64,000 bases of DNA from Agrocybe praecox (Eukaryota; Basidiomycota; Agaricomycetes; Agaricales; Agrocybaceae): contig OZ024849.1 of the NCBI GenBank assembly GCA_964017145.1, positions 124,001 to 188,000 of the forward strand. The letters are read 5' to 3'. Below are positions 23,610-35,784 of the stretch, piece after piece (within the stretch, counting starts at the first letter, position 1; every line of letters starts with the position of its first letter). The translations under genes were made by a program, and so were the position numbers. The notes beneath the pieces were generated by a model that worked only from the letters and a program-made list of their open reading frames with translations, had not been told where the DNA came from and ran no database searches.

Positions 23610-26225
23610 GACAGAATCTTCTTCAAATAATAACCCTATGGCAGGTGCACCGTGCCTCTATTTGGGAGCCAGCCTCGAGAATGCGTCACAGGATAGCCCA
23701 GACATATGCGCTCGAGGGAAGAAATTGACAAATGAGAAGATAACTTTTAAAAGATGGTATCACAAGAGGATTGATGGTCGACATGCCAGAACATGGAACC
23801 ATATTCTCTAGTCACTAGTCATGATGACATGAGAATTGAAATATTAGTGTGCTAGGGCAATGTGCATCATAATGATGATGGAAAAATTAATAGAGGTCGA
23901 AGCGCAGTTGCTGTCTCTGTCATGAATCATGGATTCATGATGCAAATGTTCAAATTGCGATCCTACACGTGAGCTCAGTGGCACGTGCTGAAACTCCTTT
24001 CAATGTCCGATTATGATATGCGAATGTTACGAAAACAAAATGATAAAGTCACAAAAATAAAAACATAGGACCAGGTTAGTTGGCCGCCCTGGCCCCTAAC
24101 AGTACTCTCATACATATACGTACATGGACAACTTCAAGGTAAGTACCCTTAGTCCACGAAGTCCAGCTTGTCCGTAGACGCTTTGCATGTTTGCATATTT
24201 GAGTCCGTGCATACTAGTACCGTTGTTAAAATAACTTGTTGCATGCCAGGTAAAAGGGTGACTCCAACTTCGGACGGAACTATAGATCTTTGAGTAAGAT
24301 AGTCCGAGTCAGGACTCAACTTACGAGGTAGATAGCACAGTCAACCCGGTTAGACTCAACACAGATGCACTGATAATATGAGTAGCGCTCTTCTAGTTTC
24401 AACGAACTCCTTGTTGAAATGATGGTATCATGGAGCATGCCACACTCGGCAGTGTAAGCGCCCATCTTGTAGTGACTCCTATGACACAAAGAAGTCCAGA
24501 TACTATGTTCATTCCACAGTCAAGCAAGGCCCTTCAATATATCTGGTGAATAATCAATCACACTTTAGGCGCCAAAGGTTTCGTACTTGAAGACTTGATG
24601 CGACGTTGGTACCGTTGAGCTCTCATCCTCCCTACCCGGTACACTTGCCACCTACGATTTTATCACAGCCCGTACTGTATTTTCTAACGCTTTATTTTTC
24701 ATTTTCACGGCCACCACGTGCTGGAAGTGTGCGTATTACACTGCCAAAGTCGAATACCCATATACATTTCCCTGTTGTAAGGAGTCTTTGCTCCGAGAAT
24801 AATGGACCTACGTCGAGGATCAAATTCGTCGCCATACCTAGGGCTGTCCTTGACCATGTTTCCTCTTCGCTCCTCTAGTTGTTGCTGTTGCAATTTCCCG
24901 AAGTCGTTTGATCCTAATCAATCTCCGAGTGTTCTAAGTCGGATCGCAGGGATAGTAGGCTAACATTCGAGAGTGGATAGTATCATGTCCAACATTCTGT
25001 GATCTAGTTATGCGCAGATAACTTTCTCATGGTGCTTGTTAATCTTGGGGCGCACCCTGTTTCGTACTCATTGGGGGCCGCGAGGAGCTAAGGTCTTGTT
25101 GGACTTGCTATACGCTGCGGCTCCGTAACGACATCCATCTCCGCGCTTGGGAATCTCGTTGAGTGCTGATAGTCCAATCCCACAACCGATATATCAATCC
25201 ATCTGGATTTTTATTTGAATTACATGATGATAACAATAACCTTCCCGGCGGGCAACTAGACACGGCGTTAATGGAGTAGTTCCTCTAGAGGTTTGAGTTC
25301 TTCGGAAGTACTACCCGCGGCCTTTACGCCAACATTCTGAACCATTTGAGCTACCAAAAGAATGCTCATAAACTTTTCCCGTATATACATATTATGTACG
25401 GTAATTAAATCTGACAAACAAAAGCCAATATTTACAACAAACTTTGTCAATAGTCTATCATTCTTCGGCAGTGCCATCATGTGATCGATGTATAGGATCG
25501 ACAGTTCCAACTTGTTTTACAATAGCATTATACATTCAGGAGATAGTACATACAGCACTTATTCATCTGAGTTGATTCCAGATTGTAGACAAAACATGTG
25601 TTAGGTAGTGGGGTCGTTATCTGTTGCGCGCTTAATATGGGCGCTTACGTGCTTCCAACTTCCGGTTTAAGGTATCTCTGTAGTCTTGATGCCATGAGTC
25701 AAGCGTGTGCGACCGAGTCACCTACTAGTAGATAACAATGGGCTAGGCTGTAACAGCAGTTTCAGAGGTCTTGATTGTCCAGCGTTTTCACAGGAGGAGA
25801 TATGGAGCATGAAATTAAAATACCTCTATTTTAGATCCTCGGAAATCCTTGAGAGGACCACAATAGCGATGCGAAAATTTTTTAGTAACAGAGCCCTCCG
25901 ATATATTCCATAATAAAAAATTGTTTTGGTCAACCTGAGTGTTTCTGCTCATGAAACGGTCATTCGCCGGTTCCATCTTCAGGTGAAATGGTGTCCCAGG
26001 ACCAGTCCTTGATGTAGTTCCCGTGCATTTCATGGGTAAAGTATGGAAAGAGATATGCACGGCATGAGCTACAGAACAAGCGCAACTCAAAACCCAGATA
26101 TTACACAAGCACCACCGCCGCACTTTGGAATGTATTAAAGGACGATACAGTGGCATCCCTCATTATCCAGTTTCTTTCTTTTTCCCAGTTTTTACCCTTA
26201 TTCATATCAAAGCAAAGACGTCAAA
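23610..26225. other. Gene-poor 2.6-kb region
   Basis: No gene I can support. Small ORFs at 24606-24878, 25268-25510 (minus, 80 codons) and 25815-26156 (minus) have no recognisable domain or splice continuity. A GTAAG/AG-bounded minus-strand gene in 25268-26156 cannot be excluded. Confidence 0.4.
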
Positions 26226-26600
26226 ATGTCAGGTAGCGGTGCAAGTGACCGTAAGCTCACAAGCCAAACATTTTTGATTATGTTCTAATTTATGCTTACA
26301 ATTTGTTCAGCTTTTCGATACCGTCTCAACCAGTTTGCTCAAAACTTGGGGATGCAAGTGATTTATAAGCCCACCGAGCCAACAGCCCATGCTGGAGATT
26401 GGACAGTTAGAGTATATGGTGTGTTTAAACTGTCTGTCCTAGCTCTAATTTTTATGTCTAATATTTTTACAGTGGGATCCGACAAAATCCCATGGGGAAC
26501 TGGCAGGGCAAGGAAAGAAAAGGATGCGAAAGAAATCGCAGCAGAGCAAGCGTTCCATCTAATGTGCAGGTACTACCCGGATCGTGCTCCCTTCTTTTGA
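26226..26600 (+). CDS. Small stand-alone double-stranded RNA-binding-domain protein
   Basis: Three exons (26226-26250, 26311-26418, 26473-26600) encode only 86 residues, nearly all one dsRBD-like domain. An N-terminal helix (RYRLNQFAQNLGMQVIY) is followed by beta strands containing WTVRVYVG. A linker GTGRARKEKDAKEIAAEQAF then supplies the Lys-rich start of the last helix, which in dsRBDs grips the RNA major groove. Splicing is needed to form the strand WTVRVYVGSDKIPWG. Free-standing dsRBD proteins of this size are common in Agaricomycetes and their roles are not established; interference with RNA-duplex processing is a guess only. There is no catalytic domain and no signal peptide. It lies upstream of nothing on the same strand. 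Confidence 0.78.
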
Positions 26601-26919
26601 AGCTATAACAACCGGGGGATTTCTACTTTCGTGGTATGCTTCGTCCTTTTACTCGTGATATACAAGCCGCATTTAACACCGTTTCTATACATTTAGTCTG
26701 TCGTAATTTCCGTTCGACATCTGTATTGATATTCATTTACTCAGTATTTATTCCAATGTAGCATAGGCAGATTCCTAGAGGTTTCTTGTTTTTATTTTGT
26801 ATTCTTAGATACGTAATATTTATTATATCGGCGAAAAACATTCGTATTTTGATTATATGATGCTGCCAGCAAGTATATCGGGAGAAAGTAATTGGATATC
26901 GCGACCGTCGCGATGCTCA
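26601..26919. other. Convergent 3' spacer
   Basis: AT-rich. It lies between the dsRBD gene and the convergent EF-hand/ZZ gene; only 3' UTR sequence is expected. Confidence 0.45.
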
Positions 26920-29900
26920 TCATGACTTCGAAGACTTTTCAGCTCCAGACAATGAAAGGACTCTCTCCAACATTGTCACCAAAGTTCCGAATTGGCTATC
27001 GACCTTCGCCTCCAGCGCATTAAGCCTCTCTTCCAACCGGGATTCAAACGCCGACTTCATTTCCATCTTCATAGCTTCTACCTGGGTATTTAACTTCAAT
27101 TCGAGTAGCGAAACGCCTTCGTTGACACTTGTATTGATCCTATGCTCCATTTCTTCCAGTTGTCTGTCGAGACGGCTTTCTTTCAATTCACTGGTTTTGA
27201 CCTCAGCGCTGTCGCTGATGCGGAGTAGGGGATGTGTAATCGAATGGGCGTCGGAGTACCAGTATGACTCTATGCGTTTTTGAGCCAATTCGCAGTCAAT
27301 GCATATTAAAGTATCGCGAGCTATGCACGTACAATAAGGCGATGAGTAATCGAATGGTCAAGTAAAGGGAAAGCATGTATACGTACCGCAGGTAACGCAG
27401 ACCCAACATGGCAGAGTCAATTCCTTATTGCATCCGGCGCAAACAAGCTCGGTAAGAGTGGGACGGCTTGTGACCACGTCCTCAGCTTCGGAACCTTTTG
27501 CGAGCTTGTGTTCTATTCCTTTGTACATTTTGCTGGCTCGGTCCGTTTCATTTTGCTGTGATTCGATGACTTTGAATGACCTTTTAATCCTTTCAGATTT
27601 ACCCCTTGCCTGGGGGATCAAGATGGGAAATTGGTTATAGAAGATATATGAAGTCGTGCGAAGTAAGGAATGGGAAAGATGGTGGACGAACGTCCTCTCC
27701 TTGGTGAATATTCTGGAGTCGATGCATTCGGTGCAGAGATCGACCTGATTTGTGTAGTCCTCACGTATGCATGCAATACATATGTATCTGACGAATACGA
27801 CTAGTTGATCACAGACGTCGCAATCAAGGTGGTTTCTGAAGGATCAAATCCGACGGCATCAGAAGAAGTAGAAACAAATTTTTAAACAAATTTTCTAACC
27901 GCCAGTGAATCAATCGATTGTGTAAATATTTTGCCATCGCCTGGTATAATCTTGCATTCGAAGGATGGGTTTGCCACTGGTAAAGAGTCAGATGTTTTTT
28001 CATGTCGGGGGTAAGAAAACCTCGTGTTGAATCGGTATACACCTCCAATAGGCTGCGAATTGTATATTCGATCCATCTTCTCCTTTCTTCCAGCCTGGCT
28101 TTAAAGAAGGACGATGACCCTTTTCGTTGCCGATAGTCGAATAAAACAACTTCGATTGCATAAGCCCACCGTTTACGAGCAGCGTTCAAAGATGGTTCAT
28201 GTAAAGGGTTGTCGATTAATGGCCGGAAACGAACAATATTTGGTGAATTGCTTGTCATGTAGAAGTACCCTTTGATTCCTCCAGGTTCACTTTCGCTATC
28301 ATCAGAAGCGTCGGAGACACTGAGACCGTCGTCGTCGGTTTTGTCAGCTTTAAGTTGACTGAAGTCGTTATTTTCTTTGCCACCTGAATTTTCATCTTCA
28401 TCGACCGTCGGACTGCCTTCCTGATCTTCAACCAGACCATCATCGCTGCCATTGCTGTCAGCTTCAACGCCTCCAGTTCGCTCCTCAGAATCACTCGCTT
28501 TTTCGAGGTTATTGGCAGATACTGTATCATTGATGGCTAGCTCAGCGGTGCCCGTTTCTGTCTCGAGATCGGGTTCGTTCGGAGAATCTACCTCAGAGGT
28601 GATGTTTTCTGTCTGAGTCTCGAGACCAGGTTCGTTCTGGGTTTGTATCTCAGAGTTGCTAGTTCTGGTCTGCATCTCGTCTCTCCGGATCTCGAGACCA
28701 AGTTCGTTCGGGGAATCTTGCGTCTCGAGATCGTGTTCGTGTGGAGCATCTACTGGATCCTGAAGTAGGCCATCGCCATCAGCAGAGCCGTTATCACTGT
28801 GGTCATCAATATTTGTTGTTTCTTTGGCAATGCTACCATCATGCGAGGAGGAATCGTCGTTCTGAGGAGGCTCGTACTCTGGCTCATAAACTCGCCAATC
28901 CCCTTTGATAGTCCTCGTCTCTGTACATAATATGCCTTTGCACTTGAAATCTGCATATTCAGCCGATTTTATCTGGAAAGTGAGGTCTATCAGGGTAGAT
29001 GTCGTCTCCGCACAATCAGGCGTTTGGAGCTCGCCAACAAGGTTGATAGATCCCATATATGTTTCACCCTTTCCGGTGAACTTGCCGTCGACTACAGGAC
29101 CGATGACAATACTGAAGCATCCTTGATAGGCGGTTTGATGGTCCTCATCGAGCACGCACACTCCTGTCCATTCCCCCTCAATCGAATGTGGTGTTTGACT
29201 GGATGGAACCCCAGAATCAACCGGTTTCAAATCAAGTTCTGTAAATATAAAATTGGGACCGGGGCCTTTGTATAAAGCCAAATTATCATCATCAGGAGCA
29301 TCCGGAGATGTATAGGAGTCTGGGTACTCCGTAGCTATCAACAAAGTGGATCGTGAAGGTAGACACGAGGTGTCTTTGAACTCTTCGTAAAACTAGCGGT
29401 GCGTCAGGATCATCCAAGATCGTCAAAATAAAAAAGTGCCCACCATCCCATATGCATGCCGCTGGAATTGAGCATCGACGTCACGATGGACCTGCTTGAA
29501 AACCACTAGAAGGAAAGTTAATTAATGGACCTAGAAGTAATCGACGGGTGCTTAAGCGCTTACCTTCAAGAGTTCGCATACGTGTGCGGAAAACGGTCAA
29601 AATCTGGGTAAGAGTTGTGCTATGCGTAGCCATCTCTTCTGTCTGGATAACGCGTTTCTGGGCGTTTTTGATAATCAAGAGGTGATGGCGAAGTACGAGA
29701 TGAAGAATGGGCAATATCCACTTGGTACAATAGTCAACCTCAGAGTAAAGAATACAAGATCAAAGAAAATAACCCACAATTTCCGCCCGTCCCGAGCCAG
29801 CAACAAGTGTAGCGTCAGAGATGGCTTCTATCACATAAGATATTTCCGTTAAATTTTTGGAAAGACGTTGTTCTTGAATATCTTTCATAGCGTCCACTAA

Positions 29901-32063
29901 ATCTGTCAACTTCGGTTCCTTGTACGAATCTTGGGGCAAAGGTTTGATGGCTCGAAGTATTCCTTCAACCGCTCGAAAATCTTCGTAATTGAGGTAATGA
30001 TTCACATAAGCCCGGTTGGCGGGGTGAGCAGTTTTACTTGCTTCGTGCATCTCGCGCATGGTAGCGTAAATTTTCTGCTTGTAATTTACGAGACTGATGT
30101 GGTAGCCTGGATTAAAGAAAAGTACCCAATAAAAATAAACGCAAAATGGATGGTAAAGCCTTGACTAACCTGCCGCCCAGTATGCTATCCATTGAAGTAA
30201 GCTATAACAAGAAGAGGCGATTTAACCAGAGTACTTTTGCAAAAAAACACTAAGATACGCACGTCCATCCTTTCGGCCTCGTGAGAGCAAACTTGTTCGC
30301 CTCTTTCACACTTATGAAGCCCGAATTGTCTTCGTCCATGGCTTCGACAATGGGCTGGATATGTCCAACATCAATGAAGTCGAATACCCAACTATCTGGG
30401 TCCTCCTCGCTAGTCACTGAAGGCTGTGCTTGAACTGACGTCGTCGTAGAGAGAAGAAGGGAATTGGATCGCTGTGGATTTTCGGGAGGCAGAGCGGTAT
30501 AAGGAGTCGGAGGAAGAGAACTGTCGATAAGGAGGTAATCTCGTAGGGTCGAGACGAAAATTTTGGCCTTAACGCTACTTTTAATGCCCTACTAAATAAT
30601 CAGTACACAGCTATTGAAAATTAAGAAAGGTGTTGCCATGCGATCCCATATTCTCTGTAGTTCCTTGGAACGTACGTCAGTACCTACTCCGGAATGAGAA
30701 TAACGGATACGGGACATACTGGGTCCTTCAGCTTCGTGGTGGCGTTTGGTAAGACAGCCTTCTTAATGACCTTCCCTTCTTCAAGGATAAGAATGGACGC
30801 ATTGACGAGTTTATCGAGTTTCATGCTATGGTCTTTCATAACATAGCCATGTTCCTCTATGCGATCCGACATCCTCTCCAAATTGTTGTTTTGAACATTG
30901 AGGAGCTTTTCAAACCGAATCAAGTTTTTGGCCAAAACCGAATCAAGATCTTGTTTGAGTTCCGCCTTTAATTCTTGCCTAAGCGCAGGTATGGGCCCTC
31001 CTTGTCTCGCAGCCGAACCCTGACGTTTATCATCTGCCAATCCCTCTCCAGATTTCGACATCAATTCCTTGAGAAGGTCGTCCTGTTCGATGCATGCCTT
31101 TGCTCCTCCGCTCTGCTCTATGAATTTGTGGACTTCTTGCTCCCGTGGTGTGTCGAGTTTCCGAAACAGAGCCGTTGCGATCGAATCCAATTTGGCACCC
31201 ATCACATCGACTTTATCATTGACGTTGATTAGCATAATGTTAACAGCGTCGATCCCGGCGGCAGCATAAGCTGAAATGACAGTTTGTAGCTCGGAACGTC
31301 GTTGGGTAAAAACTTGAATGTGATTTAGAAATCGCCTCTCGTATACGTTCGCCTTGATGAATTTAGCTTCATGGATATGAATACCACGTTGGGAAAAAAA
31401 CACAAATTATGGATTACTCACAGATGAATCGGCGGTCCATATAGTAGGTCAAATCACTCCCACATTTAGTGATATCATCGGCAATGGCTTTTACAAGCCG
31501 CTGGAGGAGTGCCCTTTGTTCGGCCCTTTCATTCTCGGCAGCGTGTGCGTGCTTGAGATGTCGTAGCCTGAGATTTATCAGTACATCCCGCACGATGTCA
31601 GATATTGTATATACGCACTGGAACATGGCACACATCATGTTCTGCATTTGAAGTTTGACGGCGAGGACCTTTTTGTTGTTATCCCTCCTAGCAAGGTCAA
31701 GCCTGATCACCGAATGAAACGCAAAGATAGCGACTTGAGAGACTGATTTAACCTAACCCTCAGAAAGAAAATTATAACCAGTCACTTACCTCCAAGAATC
31801 GGATGGACATTTCCGAGCGCTACTAATCCCTCTAGAATCACATCCGCTGTACTGACGAAGTTGTCGATAGCAAGGCTGGCCTCCATGATCTTCTCGCTCC
31901 CCGCAGCGCTCTCGACGTCAAGTTGAAGGCATCTACTGATTGTACCCTCGTTCTCTGCATAGAAATTATCCAAATCTTGCCACAACCTCCTTCCGCTTTC
32001 CTCCAAGCTGGGGGCAGAATACGAAGGACCGTGCTGGGGAAGGGGGAACTGAACAGACTCCAT
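26920..32063 (-). CDS. Large EF-hand and double ZZ zinc-finger protein
   Basis: Multi-exon minus-strand gene; I estimate roughly 1,300 residues. In order it has a helical N-terminal region (MESVQFPLPQHGPSYSAPSL onward) and a long coiled region (about 30684-31710) with the conserved KLDTPREQEVHKFIEQSGGAK. Next come a calcium-binding EF-hand (DEDNSGFISVKE, near 30305-30345) and LLQWIAYWAAGYHISL. A 506-codon open stretch (27824-29344) contains a beta-rich WTGVCVLDEDHQ...GKGETYMGS domain and a long acidic linker. Two ZZ-type fingers follow: C-D-V-C / C-I-A-C / C-T-E-C / HHLSH, and C-A-G-C / C-V-T-C / C-I-D-C / HSITH. The chain ends in a coiled coil. This architecture recurs across Agaricomycetes without known function. 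ZZ fingers bind protein tails, so a calcium-responsive scaffold is an inference. The junction near 30560-30690 is unresolved. Confidence 0.75.
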
Positions 32064-32442
32064 ACGTGTTATCACGGTGATAACGAGAAAGAGCGGAAAA
32101 GAAGACTTGGTTGAATCTCGTCCATCACGCCGTTATGGTTGAATCCAATTAAAACAGGTCCCACAAAGGAAGTTATGACGGCTGAGCGCTGAACGTTGAA
32201 CTTTGACGTGAGAGCTGTAAGATATATAATTGGAGAATGGATAACAGCGGTGACGGGTGGCGTAGTAAGCGCGCGTTTATTGGGGTACTTACTGAGGCTG
32301 GCAGTTGTAATCCAGGGCGCTGGATAGTAGGTTCCCGGCCGGCACCGGGCATTCAGACGCTCGAGTGTTTTTCGTTTCAATTTATTTAAAGGCCGGACTT
32401 GGGTTGGGCTCTGTAAAGCACTTGCGTGGGATGCTGACATCG

Positions 32443-32513
32443 TCGTGTATGGTGTAACGGCTAACATTACCGCCTTTCACGCGGTAGCTCGGGGTTCGAT
32501 TCCCCGTACGCGA
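32443..32513 (+). tRNA. tRNA-Glu (TTC)
   Basis: A 71-nt cloverleaf without intron. The acceptor stem is TCGTGTA / TACGCGA with one G-U pair, the anticodon stem is ACCGC / GCGGT, and the anticodon TTC is at 32476-32478. The T-arm is the same as in the CTC copies, and T-rich terminator sequence follows. Confidence 0.9.
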
Positions 32514-32600
32514 ATAGTTTTTGACTTTTGAGAGGCACCATTGTTAAGCAAATATGCGGTCTAGACATACTCGTTGACAAAAAACTTCAACCGTGTATCG

Positions 32601-32680
32601 TCGGGTATGGTGTAACGGCTAACATTGCCGCCTCTCATTGAGTGTTCGCGGCAGCTCGGGGTTCGATTCCCCGTACCCGA
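32601..32680 (+). tRNA. tRNA-Glu (CTC), with a 9-nt intron, second copy
   Basis: Identical over all 80 nt to the gene at 20896-20975, including the 9-nt intron (32638-32646). The anticodon CTC is at 32634-32636. It starts 88 nt after the end of tRNA-Glu(TTC). An ATTTTT follows as terminator. Confidence 0.9.
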
Positions 32681-32779
32681 ATTTTTGTTTTCTTGGACAA
32701 GTATTATACACTTCATCTTCTTAATTGTGGATTCATAAGGAGTGGTCTATAAATGCACTCTATATAATTCTATATAGCA

Positions 32780-34741
32780 TTACTTGAACCCGATCGGATT
32801 TTGAGGCTGGTATGGTTCTTCTAATTCGTTGATTTCTTCGTCCGACAACTTGACATCGAAAGCACCTAGAAAAGGCGTCGGATATGAGCTTCAATCGGCT
32901 ACAAGCGCTATACAAATGACTAACCGAGGATATCGTGTAAGTTCTCCAAAGATGTCGAGCCTACAATAGGTGCAGAGATATCTAAGAGGGTGCCACACCG
33001 CATTGGATCAATTATCCTGGCTCAGTCAAAGAGAATGTGATTAACGCGTACCTTCTTTGGACAGAACCCAGGCCAAAGCCACTTGTGCCATGCTGATGCC
33101 TTTTGCTTTCGCGATTCGTTCGACACTTTGCATATACGTGTTATGATATTGAATAAAGGCTTGGAGAAAAACCACTTACGCGTTAACGATTTTCTCAGTT
33201 GCCTCTTCGTTATACCGCTTCTTTATTCTGTCTACCTTTGAACGGGTGGTATCCCCTCGGTTGGCGTAGGGTTTCGTAAGTGTTCCGCGTCCGAGAGGGG
33301 ACCAAGGAATGGACCCGACACCGAGATGCTAAAGCATATTATTTAGGTGTAACGATCATAATGAGGTCGACGGAAAGCACCTTTAAAGTCGGGAACATCT
33401 CTCGTTCTTCTTCCCTATAAATCAAGCTGTATTGGTTTTGCATCGAGATGAATGGCGTGAGCTTATTGTTGATGGCATAGTCTGAGCAAATATTCCAAGA
33501 GGCCAATGATAAGTAGTTGGCATGGTTCCAATTAGATCGAGAAGAACGCACTTTGCATTGCGTGGACTATTGTGCGTCACGGAACGATCGTTGTCAGAAT
33601 CATGCCTCACTGGGACTGGATTGGTGCTCCTGGACGACTGGGAAACTCACATTGCCACGCCCAACAGGAAGACATTCCAATGTACCTGGCGTATCCAGCT
33701 TGGACAACATCATGAAGGGCTTGCATCTAATTTTATTCCCGCCACGTTAGTGGTTTCTAGGCGACGTTCTCGCAAATTTGAGCAGACCGTTTCCGCGATT
33801 GGTGTTTCGGGATCAAATCGATGGCCTATGGTAAAATAATTGTTAGAAATATAATGTGGAAGAAGTTAGGATCCACATCACATTGCAATACATCGACATA
33901 ATCGAGCTGCAGGCGCTTCAAACTATGTTTAATAGATTCGAAAATGTGCTTTCAAATATCATGGTTAGTGAACCATCCTACCTCAAAGCTAAAGGCTGGC
34001 AAGAAATACACACTTTTCGACTTAAACCGTGCTGATTGACATATCCTTCCGCATCGGGATCAGGCATGAACAGCGTCTCCGTATCTGCCGCTTTTCCAAC
34101 TGTAAAAAATACCTATCGCATGCAAATTGAGTTTCTAGGTTGGGAGTTTCCTACTCGAGGTCTCTCCCTCCGAGTCCGTACTCCACTCACGGAGAATTGG
34201 CAGCTGGATGGACGAGACATACTTTGGTCATAACTATGATTTCATCTCGAGGAAGATTGAATTGCTTGATGGCTTTGCCCAAGACGATTTCGGAGCGACC
34301 ATTGGAGTAGACCTATGGAGCAGAAAGGATCCAAATACGTTTTAAGACAAGAAGAAAGAAAGAAAGAAAGATAGTACAAACACACTCACATTCGCCGTGT
34401 CAAATGTGTTTATTCCTGCGTCATATCTTTCCACAATCACAACGACCGATGTCCCAGACAAAAATTAATCGCGATGCCAAGAGCTGACTGCGTGCTATAC
34501 TTACGCAGCTTTGATATGCTCTATGGACTCCTCCTCGGGAAGAACCCACGATTGCCATTCCGGAGACCCATACGACATGCACCCTAATATGATCCTTGAC
34601 ACTTTCAGCCCAGAAGACCCAAGGCGCACTACAAGGAGAAAGAGCAAAGATAAAGTATTCAGCTCGTGCTGATAAGAAAAGGTACACGGTCACAATCAGA
34701 TGGTATTTACCATACGATAACTTCTTCCTGTTTTCAGCCAT
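32780..34741 (-). CDS. Aldo-keto reductase
   Basis: About fourteen exons encode a complete aldo-keto reductase of the fungal AAD/versiconal-reductase-like group. It starts with a short leader exon MAENRKKLSY, then RLGSSGLKVSRIILGCMSYG. The catalytic Asp and Tyr are in AGINTFDTANVYSNG, the catalytic Lys is in IVMTK and the catalytic His is in VLQCHRFD, so the tetrad is complete. Later blocks are ARYIGMSSCWAWQ, FISMQNQYSLIYREEEREM, VGSIPWSPL and SAPIVGSTSLENLHDIL, which supplies NADP contacts. It should reduce an aldehyde or ketone with NADPH in the cytosol. A 15-nt micro-exon (33552-33566) is needed to build the WAWQFHAMQNYA segment. The frame is also open upstream of the ATG to 35119, but the family starts here. 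Confidence 0.88.
34351..34370. repeat. GAAA simple repeat
   Basis: Four to five GAAA units inside an intron of the aldo-keto reductase gene (CTTT on the coding strand, a pyrimidine tract). Confidence 0.6.
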
Positions 34742-35784
34742 TCTCCGGATGTCGTTCAGCGATGTTGAGAGATGTGGAGAGACGTGTATTGCTCTTGAAC
34801 CGATAATCAAATTATTACCGGCTTTTATAACGTTCAGACCCCGCCTGGTCAGCATGAGTGGGGCCGTCACTACACCACCGCAAACCCGAACAGCCGTCTG
34901 GATATATACTGGACTTCGGACGACCTGAGGTATGCATGCATGCCAGGCGTTAGGTATATTTATGTCCATCCATCTCCGAGCGATCGTCGTGCGATAATTT
35001 GCTAGATATACTACTTCGATAAGATAGCACGATGGTTGCTTGAAATTATTCTTTCGATACTGTACAGCGGCGACGCCAACGCCAAGGGGGAGATGCTCGA
35101 GACGTTTTAGAATCGACAAGATTTGTTAAAAATACGTGTCTTCCAGCGATCCAGAAGCTGCTACTTACCACTACAATATGAACGGCACAGACATCCGATG
35201 ATCATAAGTCTGACCAAAGGCAAAAGTCCTCAGCCCAAGGTCCACGCCCTCCACGGATTTCTTTTACGCCCATTCTACTCATTCTAAGTCGGGACCGAAA
35301 TCAGGTCCCTCGTGAGTAAAAGACCGCTGGTATGAGTGGCTGTCAATAATGGGCATTCAAAGTTTCAATTGAAGAAAATGTCGGTAAATTCCGTGAGAGA
35401 AACGAAAAGTCTAATTCAGCCATGCCCGCGGAGAGGAGAGAAAGGTCTGTCGTTATGCAATCCGAAACGATCATCACCGAGAGAGAGAACATGACCGTCA
35501 GGAGCACAATTTTTATGCCTTGATATAAATTTTCAGAATTTTTCATGATAAGATTGTTATTTGAATACATGCGCGAAGACTCGTCTAGAATGATGCAGAC
35601 CATAAAAATTCAGTTTGGATGATATACAAAAGTTTAATGGAAGGGAAATCTATCGGTGGAAAAAAAGAAAAAACTACACCCTGTACATAGATAGGATTAG
35701 TCATCAATCAACGACCTAAAATATTTGACTGCAGGCTTACCTTGATCAACACGAAGATGAGGGTGAAAACCGAGTTTTGTGCAT
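34742..35784. other. Intergenic between AKR and TmpA-like genes
   Basis: Holds the AKR promoter side and the 3' flank of the TmpA-like gene. An 86-codon minus ORF at 35343-35603 has a hydrophobic stretch (IVLLTVMFSLSVMIVSDCI) but no other support. Confidence 0.4.

Noticed and set aside
32072..32467. 131-codon minus ORF upstream of the EF-hand/ZZ gene
   Set aside because: Composition is random-looking, it reaches into the tRNA-Glu(TTC) gene on the other strand, and no homologue pattern is seen. A two-exon form is possible but unsupported.
34742..35119. In-frame extension upstream of the aldo-keto reductase start
   Set aside because: Aldo-keto reductases of this group begin near MAENRKKLSY. 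The extension has Cys/Arg-rich sequence with no family match and is probably leader.
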